A DNA stretch of 64,000 bases. Origin: Pseudomonas pergaminensis (GTDB taxonomy: Bacteria > Pseudomonadota > Gammaproteobacteria > Pseudomonadales > Pseudomonadaceae). The notes under the pieces are model-generated. The model had not been told where the DNA came from and did no database searches. It was given only the letters and a program-made list of their open reading frames with translations. Position 1 is the first letter of the stretch. Every line of letters begins with the position of its first letter. This document shows, piece by piece, positions 1-8,841 of the stretch. Both the position numbers and the translations under genes were made by a program. Location: the NCBI RefSeq assembly GCF_024112395.2, contig NZ_CP078013.2, positions 6,232,501-6,296,500 on the forward strand, read 5' to 3'.

Positions 1-837
1 GAACACGCCGGACACCACGCGATTGCGCAGCGCCTCGCCCAGCACCAGAGTCTTGCCGGGCCAGTAGCGATTCAACTCGCTGACCACTTCCGACAGCGGT
101 TGCTGGCGAAACACCAGTTGCCGTTGCCGCCAGGCAAAGCCGCTCGCCGGATCAAAACCGTGGACATCGGCCAGCCGCTGCGCCTGATACTCCACCGCCC
201 GCCCCGGCTCCAGGTACACCGGCTCACCACTGCCCGCACTGACCTGTACCTTGCCCTGCGCCACCTGCACCCGTGTCTGCGCATCACGCCGCGCGACGCT
301 GAATTGGGTGCCGACTACCTTGACCCAGCCATCCCCGGACTGCACCACGAAGGGTCGCGCCGGATCTTTGGTCACGTTGAAAAAACCTTCACCGCGCAAT
401 AGACGAATCTGACGCTCACCGCCGCTTATGCGCACTTGCACGGCGCTGTCAGTATTGAGTTGCAACTGTGAGCCGTCGGCCAATTCGACGGTGCGCGATT
501 CGCCGGTGCCCGTGGCGTAGTCCGCGCGCAGGCGGTCGAGCCAAGGCGTGTTCTGCACGGTCAACCCCACCGCCAGCAGCACCGCGGCGGCGCAGGCCCA
601 ACGTCGCGCGGGCTTGCGCCAGGCGGCCTGCTCGGCGCGGCGGATGACCCGGGCCGGTTCTCGCAAACCACCCAGCATCGCCTGCACTTCCTGCCAGGCA
701 TCGTCCTGGGCCTGGCCCTGCCCCAGCCAGGCGGCGAAGGCGTCCAATTCGGCAGGTGTCACGTCCTCGGCCTGCAGGCGGAAGTACCAGGCGGACGCTT
801 CTTCGAACAACGCGTCGCCAGTGGGTAAAGCAGTCAT
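1..837 (-). CDS. fecR: FecR-family anti-sigma/sigma regulator (partial, C-terminus off the window)
   Basis: Inner-membrane signal transducer that links a TonB-dependent receptor to the ECF sigma factor encoded just upstream. My minus-strand translation from the ATG at 837 gives 279 codons with no stop before the window edge, so the C-terminal STN-interacting end is missing. An N-terminal cytoplasmic DUF4880-like segment begins MTALPTGDALFEEASAWYFR. A hydrophobic membrane segment (AAAVLLAVGLTV) lies near residue 85, followed by the FecR periplasmic domain (VELADGSQLQLNTDSAVQV, then GEGFFNV and VVGTQFSV). The start codon overlaps the sigma-factor stop as ATGA, so translation is probably coupled. 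The cognate TonB receptor is not in the window and probably lies beyond the left edge. Confidence 0.9.
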   Translation of the reverse strand, partial: MTALPTGDALFEEASAWYFRLQAEDVTPAELDAFAAWLGQGQAQDDAWQEVQAMLGGLREPARVIRRAEQAAWRKPARRWACAAAVLLAVGLTVQNTPWLDRLRADYATGTGESRTVELADGSQLQLNTDSAVQVRISGGERQIRLLRGEGFFNVTKDPARPFVVQSGDGWVKVVGTQFSVARRDAQTRVQVAQGKVQVSAGSGEPVYLEPGRAVEYQAQRLADVHGFDPASGFAWRQRQLVFRQQPLSEVVSELNRYWPGKTLVLGEALRNRVVSGVF

Positions 838-1367
838 GACCGACGTCCTCGAGTGTCGCAGGCGAGCCGCGTCTTGATATAGGCGCGGCATTCAATCAAG
901 GCGCGACGCAGTTGGTATTCCACGCTGCGCGGGCTGATCGATAGGCGATCGCCAATCTCGCGGTAGGAAAGTTCGTCGACATGATAAAGCAGGAAGATCT
1001 GCCGAGTCGCTTCGGGCAGCGACAGGATAGCGTCCTGCATGAGTTGCTCCTGCTGGTAGGCGGCCAGTTGCTCGTCAGCACCTGGGTTGCCACACGGCAG
1101 CTCTTCGCTGGGCTCGCCGGCATCCAGACGCTCGCGGCGGATGGCCTGGCGCTGGTGATCGCGCACCAGGTTGCTGGCGATGGTAAAGAGGAAGGCTGGG
1201 AGGTTGTCGATCTTCTCGCCGGAGTCCAGCCGCGCCAGGCGCAGGAACGACTCCTGGGTCAGGTCGGCGGCCACCTGGGCGCTGCCGGTGCGGCGAGTGA
1301 CGAAGGCTTCGAGGGCTTTCTTCTGCTCCGCGAACAGGCGCGCGATCTGCGAATTCCAGGAGGGCAC
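834..1367 (-). CDS. fecI: FecI-like ECF RNA polymerase sigma factor
   Basis: Extracytoplasmic-function sigma-70 factor of 177 aa, probably serving iron-siderophore signalling. Region 2 is visible as FVTRRTGSAQVAADLTQESF and LPAFLFTIASNLVRDHQRQ. Region 4 is visible as ILSLPEATRQIFLLYHVDEL followed by the helix-turn-helix SYREIGDRLSISPRSVEYQL. The length and the DLTQESFLRL signature are typical of the FecI/PupI group. It is the first gene of a two-gene fecI-fecR operon, with its stop overlapping the fecR start. An imperfect Fur-like sequence lies 65-85 bp upstream. The signal it answers cannot be read from the sequence. Confidence 0.93.
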   Translation of the reverse strand: MPSWNSQIARLFAEQKKALEAFVTRRTGSAQVAADLTQESFLRLARLDSGEKIDNLPAFLFTIASNLVRDHQRQAIRRERLDAGEPSEELPCGNPGADEQLAAYQQEQLMQDAILSLPEATRQIFLLYHVDELSYREIGDRLSISPRSVEYQLRRALIECRAYIKTRLACDTRGRRS

Positions 1368-1430
1368 AGCACTACCTTGAGAAGAACGGAGGGTTCAGGA
1401 AGTGCGCACGCTAGCAGAGGATGAGATTGG

Positions 1431-1453
1431 TTCGCAATTGATATCTATTTTTG
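1431..1453 (-). promoter_or_regulatory. candidate Fur-box-like site upstream of fecI
   Basis: Read on the minus strand, AATAGATATCAATTGCG lies about 65-85 bp upstream of the fecI start. It resembles the GATAATGATAATCATTATC Fur consensus only partly (about half of the positions). Iron control of FecI-type sigma genes by Fur is common in Pseudomonas, so the location adds weight. This is a weak call made by eye. Confidence 0.4.
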
Positions 1454-1462
1454 CCGACCTCG

Positions 1463-1545
1463 GTAGGAGCCGGCTCGCCGGCGATGACGGCCTTGAGTCT
1501 TGCATTGATCTCACTGACGCCATCGCCGGCAAGCCGGGCTCCTAC
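1463..1545. repeat. REPIN-type inverted repeat (GTAGGAGCCGGC arms)
   Basis: Two REP arms face each other: GTAGGAGCCGGCTCGCCGGC at the left, and its imperfect complement ending CCGGGCTCCTAC at the right, separated by about 35 bp. It lies between fecI and pchP. The arm pattern is the Pseudomonas REP type mobilised by RAYT enzymes. Confidence 0.85.
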
Positions 1546-1559
1546 AAGGTTGCGTCGGG

Positions 1560-2618
1560 CTACTGGATTTCGTCAGGCTTGACGATCACCCAGTTCTTGT
1601 CCGCCGTCACTGGCAACCCTTCCTTGGCCTGCGCCGCCGCATGCTTGGCGATCATGCCGTTCAGTTGGGTCATGTATTTATCTTTGCGGTTGATCCACAG
1701 GTGGATGCCGCCCTTGGCCACGTCCACATCGTGGAACAGCATGTAGCCATCGCTGGTCGGTGTGTCGCCGCCGACGATCACCGGTTTTTTCCATTCGTCG
1801 ATGTAAGTGAGGATGGCTGCGTGCTTGCCCGCCATCCAGGTGGCCGGGGTCCACAGGTACGGGGTCAGCTCCAGGCCGAGGTTGGCCTTCTCGTCATATT
1901 TGCCGGCGCTGATCTGCTTGCGCGCGGTGGTCAGCTCGCCGGTCTTGCGGTCCTTGAGCAAGGTGCTTACGCCGATGACGTTCTCGGGTTTGACGTTGTA
2001 GCCGTACTTCGGATCGGCGGCGACCATGCGCACCAGCTCTTCCGAAGCGGCGGTCATCACATACACCTCGATGCCGTTTTCCATCAGCTTGTTGTACAGC
2101 TCGGCCTGTCCGGTGAAGACTTTCGGCGGCTGCACCTCAGACTGCTTCACCACGTCGCCTTCAAAATAGCTGACCGGCACGGGCTTGCCGGAGGCCATCA
2201 GCTCATCGACCTGCACTTTGAGTTCCTTGAGGGTGAAACCGGAGAACACCTGGGCAACCCACGGGTAGCAGACCATGTCGTCCACTTCGCAGAGGCGATA
2301 GTAGTAACTGAACAGACTTTCCTTATGGTCAGCGGTGTCTTTGAACGGCATAAGCTTGAGCGACGGATCAAGGCTGTCGCGGGTGATCAGGCCCTTGTTT
2401 TCCATGTAGGGCAGCAGGGATTCTTCGAGGTCGTAGCGGTAGCTGGTGTTGTCCATGTCGAACACCGCGTAATTACCCTTGTTGGCGTTGGCGGCGATCA
2501 TTTTGTTCAGTTGCTCGGCGGCCGGTGCCGGCCAGTGTTTCAACTCGGTGGCGGCCATGGTTTGTCCGGCAAGGCCCAGACACAGCGCGGCGGCAAACAA
2601 TCTAGAAGCGAGCTTCAT
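1560..2618 (-). CDS. pchP: phosphorylcholine phosphatase (HAD superfamily, periplasmic)
   Basis: Predicted periplasmic HAD phosphatase that releases phosphate from phosphorylcholine and gives choline, a carbon, nitrogen and osmoprotectant source. The first ~22 residues form a signal peptide (LFAAALCLGLAGQTMA). HAD motif I is FDMDNT at residues 53-58, motif II VMTAAS, and the acidic motif IV GGDTPTSDG. These match the motifs described for Pseudomonas aeruginosa PchP, and the length (352 aa) fits. A purine-rich ribosome site (GGGAGAAAA) precedes the ATG. It stands alone, with a REPIN downstream. Other periplasmic HAD phosphatases are possible, but the motif set favours PchP. Confidence 0.85.
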   Translation of the reverse strand: MKLASRLFAAALCLGLAGQTMAATELKHWPAPAAEQLNKMIAANANKGNYAVFDMDNTSYRYDLEESLLPYMENKGLITRDSLDPSLKLMPFKDTADHKESLFSYYYRLCEVDDMVCYPWVAQVFSGFTLKELKVQVDELMASGKPVPVSYFEGDVVKQSEVQPPKVFTGQAELYNKLMENGIEVYVMTAASEELVRMVAADPKYGYNVKPENVIGVSTLLKDRKTGELTTARKQISAGKYDEKANLGLELTPYLWTPATWMAGKHAAILTYIDEWKKPVIVGGDTPTSDGYMLFHDVDVAKGGIHLWINRKDKYMTQLNGMIAKHAAAQAKEGLPVTADKNWVIVKPDEIQ

Positions 2619-2859
2619 ATGCGTTTTCTCCCTGAGTTAAAAACATCGACGCTAACAAATCCCTGTGACAGTTACCGCCCGGGCGCGACCGCTTGCGTCG
2701 TGATCGCGCCAAAGGCATGTGCATGCGCGTCAGATGCTTATTCCAAAAACGACAGTCACCATTCCATATCGGTATTAAATCAATATATTTCAAGCTGTTA
2801 GGCTTTCCGGTTCGCAATCGCAGGCTCTCGCGATTGGCTGCCTTCTCAACGGAGCTTCA

Positions 2860-4251
2860 ATGAATCTGCCCCTGATTCTCAACCTACTGGTGTTCGTGGC
2901 CCTGCTGCTGGGCCTGGCACAAACTCGTCGCACACACTGGAGCCTCGCCAAGAAGGTGCTGGTTGCCCTCGTACTCGGCGTGGTGTTTGGCACTGTCTTG
3001 CACACGATCTACGGCGACGGCAACCCAGTGCTCAAAGCCTCCATTGGCTGGTTCGACCTGGTCGGCAACGGCTACGTGCAACTGCTGCAAATGATCGTGA
3101 TCCCGTTGGTGTTCGCCTCGATCCTCAGCGCCGTGGCGCGCCTGCACAATGCCTCGTCCCTGGGCAAGATCAGCTTCCTGACCATCGGCACGCTGCTGTT
3201 CACCACCGCAATTGCGGCGTTGATCGGTATCGGCCTGACCAACCTGTTCGGCCTCACCGCCGAAGGCCTGGTGGCCGGCACCCAGGAAATGGCGCGCCTG
3301 CAGGTGATCCAGAGTGATTACGCCGGCAAGGTTGCCGACCTGAATATCCCGCAACTGCTGCTGTCGTTCGTGCCGGCCAACCCGTTTGCCGACCTGGCCC
3401 GGGCCAAGCCGACCTCGATCATCAGCGTGGTGATTTTCGCCGCCTTCCTGGGGGTTGCCGCGCTGCAACTGCTCAAGGATGACGTGGAAAAAGGCCAGAA
3501 AGTCCTCAACGCCATCGACACCCTGCAAGCCTGGGTGATGCGCCTGGTGCGCCTGGTGATGAAGCTGACCCCGTACGGCGTATTGGCGCTGATGACCAAA
3601 GTGGTCGCCGGTTCCAACCTGCAAGACATCATCAAGCTCGGCAGTTTTGTCGTGGTCTCGTACCTGGCCCTGGGCCTGATGTTTGTGGTGCACGGCCTGC
3701 TGCTGTCCCTGGCCGGGATCAACCCGCTGCGTTTCTTCCGCAAGGTGTGGCCGGTGCTGACCTTTGCCTTCACCAGCCGCTCCAGCGCGGCGGCGATCCC
3801 GCTGAGCATTGAGGCGCAGACCCGTCGCCTGGGCATTCCGCAATCCATCGCCGGGTTCGCCGCATCGTTTGGCGCGACCATCGGCCAGAACGGCTGCGCC
3901 GGTCTCTACCCTGCAATGTTGGCGGTGATGGTCGCGCCGACCGTGGGCATCAACCCACTGGACCCGCTGTGGATCGCGACCTTGGTGGCGATTGTGACCT
4001 TGAGTTCGGCAGGCGTTGCCGGCGTGGGTGGCGGTGCGACCTTCGCCGCGCTGATCGTGCTGCCGGCCATGGGCTTGCCGGTGTCACTGGTGGCGCTGCT
4101 GATTTCCGTGGAGCCACTGATCGACATGGGCCGCACGGCATTGAACGTGAATGGCTCGATGACCGCCGGTGCGATCACCAGCCAGGTCATGGGGCAGACG
4201 GATAAGGCGTTGTTGAATGCGGATGAGCATGCGGAGTTAGCGCAGGCTTGA
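2860..4251 (+). CDS. tcyP: L-cystine:cation symporter (DAACS family)
   Basis: Polytopic inner-membrane symporter of 463 aa, the length of E. coli TcyP/YdjN. Many hydrophobic segments run through the protein. The family's re-entrant and substrate-site motifs are present: [14 protein letters not shown], then [17 protein letters not shown], and [17 protein letters not shown] near the C-terminus. The substrate is inferred from overall similarity to cystine rather than C4-dicarboxylate carriers of the same family. The ATG at 2860 follows a GGAG at suitable distance. It is monocistronic, with a REPIN immediately after the stop. Confidence 0.85.
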   Translation: MNLPLILNLLVFVALLLGLAQTRRTHWSLAKKVLVALVLGVVFGTVLHTIYGDGNPVLKASIGWFDLVGNGYVQLLQMIVIPLVFASILSAVARLHNASSLGKISFLTIGTLLFTTAIAALIGIGLTNLFGLTAEGLVAGTQEMARLQVIQSDYAGKVADLNIPQLLLSFVPANPFADLARAKPTSIISVVIFAAFLGVAALQLLKDDVEKGQKVLNAIDTLQAWVMRLVRLVMKLTPYGVLALMTKVVAGSNLQDIIKLGSFVVVSYLALGLMFVVHGLLLSLAGINPLRFFRKVWPVLTFAFTSRSSAAAIPLSIEAQTRRLGIPQSIAGFAASFGATIGQNGCAGLYPAMLAVMVAPTVGINPLDPLWIATLVAIVTLSSAGVAGVGGGATFAALIVLPAMGLPVSLVALLISVEPLIDMGRTALNVNGSMTAGAITSQVMGQTDKALLNADEHAELAQA

Positions 4252-4260
4252 TAGACCGCT

Positions 4261-4324
4261 ATCGCCGGCAAGCCGGCTCCTACAGGGTAACGCAATCAAC
4301 TGTAGGAGCCGGCTTGCCGGCGAT
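4261..4324. repeat. REPIN-type inverted repeat (CCGGC arms)
   Basis: ATCGCCGGCAAGCCGGCTCC and its exact inverted partner GGAGCCGGCTTGCCGGCGAT are separated by about 24 bp. It lies between the convergent tcyP and folA genes. Confidence 0.9.
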
Positions 4325-4328
4325 GCTC

Positions 4329-4841
4329 CTAGGCCTTTTTCCAAACCTCGAAGTTATACGCCGGCTTATCTCCCTCAGCCGCATTCTCGACATTCGACAC
4401 CAGCTTCCACTGGCCCGCATCAAACTCCGGAAACCAAGCATCCCCTTCCGGACTCAACGCCACCCGCGTCAAATACAGGCGATCCGCCTGCTCCAGCCCC
4501 TGCGCATACAATTGCGCACCGCCGATCAGCATCAGCTCGTCCACGCCTTGCGCCTTGGCCCATTCCTCAGCGCGCGCTACCGCCGCGTCCAGTGACGGAA
4601 AAACTTCCGCACCTTCAAGCGCCAGATCGGTCTGACGGCTAACCACGATGTTCAAGCGCCCCGGCAACGGTCGGCCCAGGGAATCCCAGGTCTTGCGCCC
4701 CATGATGATCGGCTTGCCAAGCGTGGTGGCCTTGAAATATTTGAAATCCCCCGGCAAATGCCAGGGCATGCTGTTGTCGACGCCGATCACACGGTTTTCA
4801 CCGAGGGCTGCGATCAGGCTTAAAGGGAGAGTTTTTTTCAT
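4329..4841 (-). CDS. folA: dihydrofolate reductase
   Basis: Cytosolic NADPH-dependent reduction of dihydrofolate to tetrahydrofolate, regenerating the cofactor used by ThyA (encoded at 18 kb). The 170-aa protein has the family signatures: LIAALGENRVIGVDNSMPWH with the substrate-binding loop, LPGDFKYFKATT, the NADPH-binding IIMGRKTWDSLGRPLPGR, and LMLIGGAQLYAQ. The acidic active-site residue is the D of LPGDFKYFK. It is divergent from the DUF2868 gene with about 70 bp between the starts. Confidence 0.97.
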   Translation of the reverse strand: MKKTLPLSLIAALGENRVIGVDNSMPWHLPGDFKYFKATTLGKPIIMGRKTWDSLGRPLPGRLNIVVSRQTDLALEGAEVFPSLDAAVARAEEWAKAQGVDELMLIGGAQLYAQGLEQADRLYLTRVALSPEGDAWFPEFDAGQWKLVSNVENAAEGDKPAYNFEVWKKA

Positions 4842-4910
4842 GGCGACGAGAATACCAGAGGTGCGAGCCAGCGGTTATGCTCCAACCTCACTTGCTCAAC
4901 AGGACGGCGC

Positions 4911-6290
4911 GTGACTGCACTGAACCCCCTGCAAAAACTCTGGCTGACCGAAACCGTGCGCCTGCGCGAAGAACATGCAGGCCCCCTGGAAGACCTGGAA
5001 GCCAATCGCCTGGCCCGCACCGCCGGTGGCGACCTGCCGACGCGCATCCAGCAGCGCGCCTTGCACTTGGCCGAGCGCGATGGGCTCACGGCCGCCCTCA
5101 CCCGCTGGCTGCAAGGTGCGCGTCTGGCGCTGGTGCTGCTGGCCATCGTCGCGGTCATCAGCGGCGCAGGGCTGGCGTTCGCTGCACTGGGCAACGGTCT
5201 AACGCCGGTGAATGTGTTCTGGGCCCTGGGCAGCCTGCTCGGCTTGAACCTGATCCTGCTGATCAGTTGGGCGCTGGGCCTGCTGTTTGCCGGCGAACAC
5301 AGCGCCACCCTCGGCCGACTGTGGTTGTGGCTCAGCGAAAAGCTCGCCCGCGACGCCAAGGCCGCCCAACTGGCCCCCGCACTGTTACTGCTGCTGCAAC
5401 GGCAAAAACTCAATCGCTGGGCCGTGGGTGTGCTGGTCAACGGCCTGTGGCTGCTGGCGTTGCTCAGCGCCATGGTGATTCTGCTCACGCTACTCGCTAC
5501 CCGCCGCTACGGCTTCGTGTGGGAAACCACCATTCTCGGTGCCGACACCTTCGTCGCCGTCACCCAGGCCCTCGGCACCTTGCCTGCTCTGTTGGGCTTC
5601 AATGTGCCGACCGTCGAGATGATCCGCGCCAGCGGCGACTCCGCCCTGAATATCGAAAGTGCCCGCCAAGCCTGGGCCGCCTGGCTGGTCGGCGTGCTGC
5701 TGGTCTATGGCCTGCTGCCCCGCCTGATCCTCGCGTTGCTGTGCCTATGGCGCTGGAAGCGTGGGCGCGCCGCGCTGCGCCTGGACCTCAACCTGCCCGG
5801 CTACAGCCAACTGCGCGAGCGTCTGATGCCGAGCAGTGAGCGCCTTGGGGTCAACGACGCTGCGCCCGAACAATTGCATCACGTCAGCGGCGGCGTCAGT
5901 GAACTGGAAAGCGATGGCGCGCTGCTGGTCGCCATCGAACTGGACGACCAGCACGCTTGGCCGCCCAAATTGCCGGCCAGCGTGAAGAACGCCGGCATCC
6001 TCGACAGCCGCGAATCGCGCCACAAACTGCTGGAACAACTCTCGCGCTTCCCGCCCGCACGCCTGGCCATCGCCTGCGACCCACGACGCTCGCCGGATCG
6101 CGGCAGCCTGGCGCTGATCGCCGAACTGGCGCGCAGCGCCACTGCCACCCGCGTGTGGCTGCTGCAAGCGCCGCCCGGCCAAGCCCTGGACGCCGAGCGC
6201 CTGGGCGACTGGCACGCCGCGCTGCAACAGCTTGAGCTGCCGTTCGCCGACTGCGCGCCGTTGAACTGGCTGGAGACCGGTCATGACTAA
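4911..6290 (+). CDS. DUF2868 membrane protein, partner of the adjacent GTPase
   Basis: A 459-aa protein with four clear hydrophobic segments: ALVLLAIVAVISGAGLAF, LGLNLILLISWALGLLF, LWLLALLSAMVILLTLLA, and AWLVGVLLVYGLLPRLIL. The C-terminal ~170 residues are soluble (VSGGVSELESDGALLVAIEL). It matches the DUF2868 family, whose function is not established. The start is a GTG at 4911. Its end overlaps the start of the DUF3482 GTPase by 8 bp, so the two are probably translated together and act together at the membrane. That partnership is inferred from the overlap and the recurring pairing of the two families. Confidence 0.85.
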   Translation: MTALNPLQKLWLTETVRLREEHAGPLEDLEANRLARTAGGDLPTRIQQRALHLAERDGLTAALTRWLQGARLALVLLAIVAVISGAGLAFAALGNGLTPVNVFWALGSLLGLNLILLISWALGLLFAGEHSATLGRLWLWLSEKLARDAKAAQLAPALLLLLQRQKLNRWAVGVLVNGLWLLALLSAMVILLTLLATRRYGFVWETTILGADTFVAVTQALGTLPALLGFNVPTVEMIRASGDSALNIESARQAWAAWLVGVLLVYGLLPRLILALLCLWRWKRGRAALRLDLNLPGYSQLRERLMPSSERLGVNDAAPEQLHHVSGGVSELESDGALLVAIELDDQHAWPPKLPASVKNAGILDSRESRHKLLEQLSRFPPARLAIACDPRRSPDRGSLALIAELARSATATRVWLLQAPPGQALDAERLGDWHAALQQLELPFADCAPLNWLETGHD

Positions 6291-7650
6291 GCCACTGAAA
6301 CTCGCCGTGGTTGGCCACACCAACGTCGGCAAGACCTCGCTGCTGCGCACCCTCACCCGTGACGTGGGTTTCGGCGAAGTCTCCCATCGCCCCAGCACCA
6401 CGCGGCATGTCGAAGGTGCGCGGCTATCGGTGGATGGCGAAGCCTTGCTGGAGCTGTACGACACGCCCGGCCTTGAAGACGCCATCGCCCTGCTCGATTA
6501 CCTGGAGCGCCTGGATCGCCCCGGCGAACGCCTCGACGGCCCGGCACGCCTGGCGCGCTTCCTGGAAGGCAGCGAAGCCCGCCAGCGTTTCGAACAGGAA
6601 GCCAAGGTGCTGCGCCAACTGCTGGCCTCAGACGCCGGCCTGTATGTGATCGATGCCCGCGAGCCGGTGCTGGCCAAGTATCGCGATGAGCTGCAAGTAC
6701 TGGCCAGCTGCGGCAAGCCGTTGCTGCCGGTGCTCAACTTTGTCAGCAGCAGCGACCACCGCGAGCCGGACTGGCGCGAAGCCCTGGCCCGTCTTGGCCT
6801 GCATGCGCTGGTGAGGTTCGACAGCGTGGCGCCGCCGGAAGACGGCGAGCGGCGCCTGTATGAAAGTCTCGCCCTGCTATTGGAAAACGCCCGTCCGCAA
6901 CTGGAGCGGTTGATTCTTGACCAGGAAGCCCAACGCCAGGCCCGCCAGCAAAGCGCTGCGCGCCTGATCGCCGAGCTGCTGATCGACTGCGCCGCCTGCC
7001 GTCGCAGCGTGGTTACCGAGGATGAACAGCAAGCCATCGCTGACCTGCGCAAAGCCGTGCGCCAACGCGAACAAAAATGCGTGGAAGCGCTGCTCAAACT
7101 GTTCGGCTTCCGCCCGCAGGATGCCGCTGCCAGTGACTTGCCCTTGCTCGACGGACGTTGGGGTGATGACTTGTTCAACCCCGAAACCCTCAAGCAACTC
7201 GGCGTGCGCGTTGGCGGTGGCATTGCCGCCGGCGCGGCGGCGGGGGCCGGCGTGGATCTGCTGGTCGGTGGGCTGACCCTCGGCGCCGCCGCCATTGCCG
7301 GTGCGATTGCCGGTGGTGCCCTGCAGACCGCCCGCAGCTATGGCAGCCGGCTGCTGGGCAAGATCAAAGGCCAGCGCGAGCTGACCGTAGACGACAGCGT
7401 CTTGCGCCTGCTCGCCCTGCGTCAGCGCCAGTTGCTCAAGGCCCTGAACCTGCGTGGCCATGCGGCGATGCACAGCATCAAGGTCGATACGCCTCAGGAC
7501 AAGACTTGGCGCGAAGGCAAATTGCCGGACGCGCTGCACAAAGCCCGCGCCCATCCACAATGGTCGTCCCTCAACCCCCACGCCAAGTTGAGCCAGGCTG
7601 AGCGCCAGGAGCAGGTCGAAGTCCTGGCCGCTCGGCTTGATGAGACCTGA
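6283..7650 (+). CDS. DUF3482 membrane-associated GTPase
   Basis: Small-GTPase-like N-terminal domain: P-loop VVGHTNVGKTSLLRTL (residues 9-24), switch/G2 region HRPSTTRHVEG, and G3 LYDTPGLEDA. A canonical NKxD is not obvious; VLNFVSSSDH sits where it would be expected. A C-terminal half with the DUF3482 character follows. It contains a glycine-zipper-like stretch (GGGIAAGAAAGAGVDLLVGG, then GAAAIAGAIAGGAL) that could insert into or contact a membrane. It overlaps the DUF2868 gene by 8 bp. The biological role is unknown. Confidence 0.85.
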   Translation: MTKPLKLAVVGHTNVGKTSLLRTLTRDVGFGEVSHRPSTTRHVEGARLSVDGEALLELYDTPGLEDAIALLDYLERLDRPGERLDGPARLARFLEGSEARQRFEQEAKVLRQLLASDAGLYVIDAREPVLAKYRDELQVLASCGKPLLPVLNFVSSSDHREPDWREALARLGLHALVRFDSVAPPEDGERRLYESLALLLENARPQLERLILDQEAQRQARQQSAARLIAELLIDCAACRRSVVTEDEQQAIADLRKAVRQREQKCVEALLKLFGFRPQDAAASDLPLLDGRWGDDLFNPETLKQLGVRVGGGIAAGAAAGAGVDLLVGGLTLGAAAIAGAIAGGALQTARSYGSRLLGKIKGQRELTVDDSVLRLLALRQRQLLKALNLRGHAAMHSIKVDTPQDKTWREGKLPDALHKARAHPQWSSLNPHAKLSQAERQEQVEVLAARLDET

Positions 7651-7655
7651 CCGAG

Positions 7656-8195
7656 TTATTGCACAAACCACCCAAACGCCAGGAAAGTCGTACATAGCGA
7701 GCGAATCAGTTCTTTATCGGCTTTATCGGTTACCCCATTGCGGTCGATGTCGCTATTGGTGAACGACTCCAACACGCCGTCACTGTTGCCGTCATAAGCA
7801 ACCGCTTGGTAAACCAGCGACGACTTGCACCCAGACGTCGTGCGCTCATGGAAGTCGAGCTTGATCGCGTTGGGCGTTCCGGTTTTACCGAAGTGATCGA
7901 CGTACATTGTCAACGTACGCTGCCAATGGCTGCGCTGATTGAACCAGCCCAGTTTCAAGAAACTGTCGGCAAAACTATCGACCTGCTCTGTATTCAGCAC
8001 ACGTGGCCGGCTGACAGGGTTCAGATCCTCCGCCCACTGTAGATCGACACGGCCATCGGCACTCATGTCCACCGCGAAGATCTCGTGAACCAGTTCATCC
8101 GGGCAACCTGCCTGATGCTCATAAAAATGCAGGATGACCGTATCGGCGCGGCCATTACCACTCATGTCTTGGGCAGTGGCTTTCAAGTAACGCAT
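7656..8195 (-). CDS. hypothetical protein with an internal two-fold repeat and EF-hand-like loops
   Basis: I do not recognise a named family. The 179-aa protein is two copies of an ~85-residue module. Each copy has an aspartate-rich loop like an EF-hand or dockerin (DMSGNGRADTVILHF and DMSADGRVDLQW in copy 1; DGNSDGVLESF and DIDRNGVTDKADKEL in copy 2), one cysteine in a matching place (HQAGCPDEL / TTSGCKSSL), and an ending FLKLGWF / FLAFGWF. There is no signal peptide. A strong ribosome site (TTAAGGAGCAAC) precedes the ATG. Calcium binding is inferred only from the loop spacing. It stands alone between the GTPase gene and the phosphonate cluster. Confidence 0.75.
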   Translation of the reverse strand: MRYLKATAQDMSGNGRADTVILHFYEHQAGCPDELVHEIFAVDMSADGRVDLQWAEDLNPVSRPRVLNTEQVDSFADSFLKLGWFNQRSHWQRTLTMYVDHFGKTGTPNAIKLDFHERTTSGCKSSLVYQAVAYDGNSDGVLESFTNSDIDRNGVTDKADKELIRSLCTTFLAFGWFVQ

Positions 8196-8286
8196 CCGTG
8201 TTGCTCCTTAAGGTAAGAAGCAAACACCTTAATGACGCGATGCCCCCGCCTCCAGACGGCGAGTCTGCGTTCGGTGTAAGGCCTGT

Positions 8287-8841
8287 CTACGCAACCAGTA
8301 GCCGCGCAGCCTTTGCCTTGAGCATCTGCAGGTCAAGTACCGGCACGTGCATCTCCTTGGCCTGTTCATCCCAATGACGCATGCGCAAACTCACGGCGCA
8401 CAGCGGGTCCTGTTCGAACGCCTGGGCTTCTTCGGTGCTCATCACGCCGCCCTGAAAGGCCAGGGTACGGCGGCTGGCCTCACTGAGGCGGGCGTAGTAG
8501 TCCGGCTGGCTGAAGGTCAGGTAACGCTTGGCCTGCACGTGGTATTCCACCAACCGAGCCATGCGTTCGCTGAAGCCCGCGCGGCGCAGGTAATCCGCCC
8601 CCAGCCGCTCATGACTGACCACGCCGTACCCGCCCATGTTCTCGCCGCCCTGGCCGCAGAGGTGGCCGATATCGTGGAAAAACGCCGCCAACACCACTTC
8701 ATCGTCAAAGCCTTCGGCCATGGCCAACTGCGCCGCCTGGGACATGTGCTCGATCTGCGACACCGGCTCGCCGATGTAGTCCGCCGTACCGTGTTTTTCG
8801 TATAAGCCGAAGACCTCGGCAATCGCCTGTTCCGGGTTCAT
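8287..8841 (-). CDS. PhnZ-type HD-domain phosphonate oxygenase
   Basis: Predicted mixed-valence di-iron oxygenase that cleaves the C-P bond of a hydroxylated aminoethylphosphonate. Landmark residues of PhnZ are conserved at an offset of two: Y22 and E25 in DYIGEPVSQIEH, H32, then H56-D57 in FFHDIGH, with further histidines at 77 (VVSHER) and 101 (VEYHVQ). The ATG at 8841 shares a TGATG overlap with the stop of the FAD oxidoreductase upstream, so I prefer it to a start five residues earlier; this gives 184 aa. It is the last gene of the phosphonate block. A trimethyl-aminoethylphosphonate oxygenase (TmpB-like) is an alternative. Confidence 0.85.
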   Translation of the reverse strand: MNPEQAIAEVFGLYEKHGTADYIGEPVSQIEHMSQAAQLAMAEGFDDEVVLAAFFHDIGHLCGQGGENMGGYGVVSHERLGADYLRRAGFSERMARLVEYHVQAKRYLTFSQPDYYARLSEASRRTLAFQGGVMSTEEAQAFEQDPLCAVSLRMRHWDEQAKEMHVPVLDLQMLKAKAARLLVA

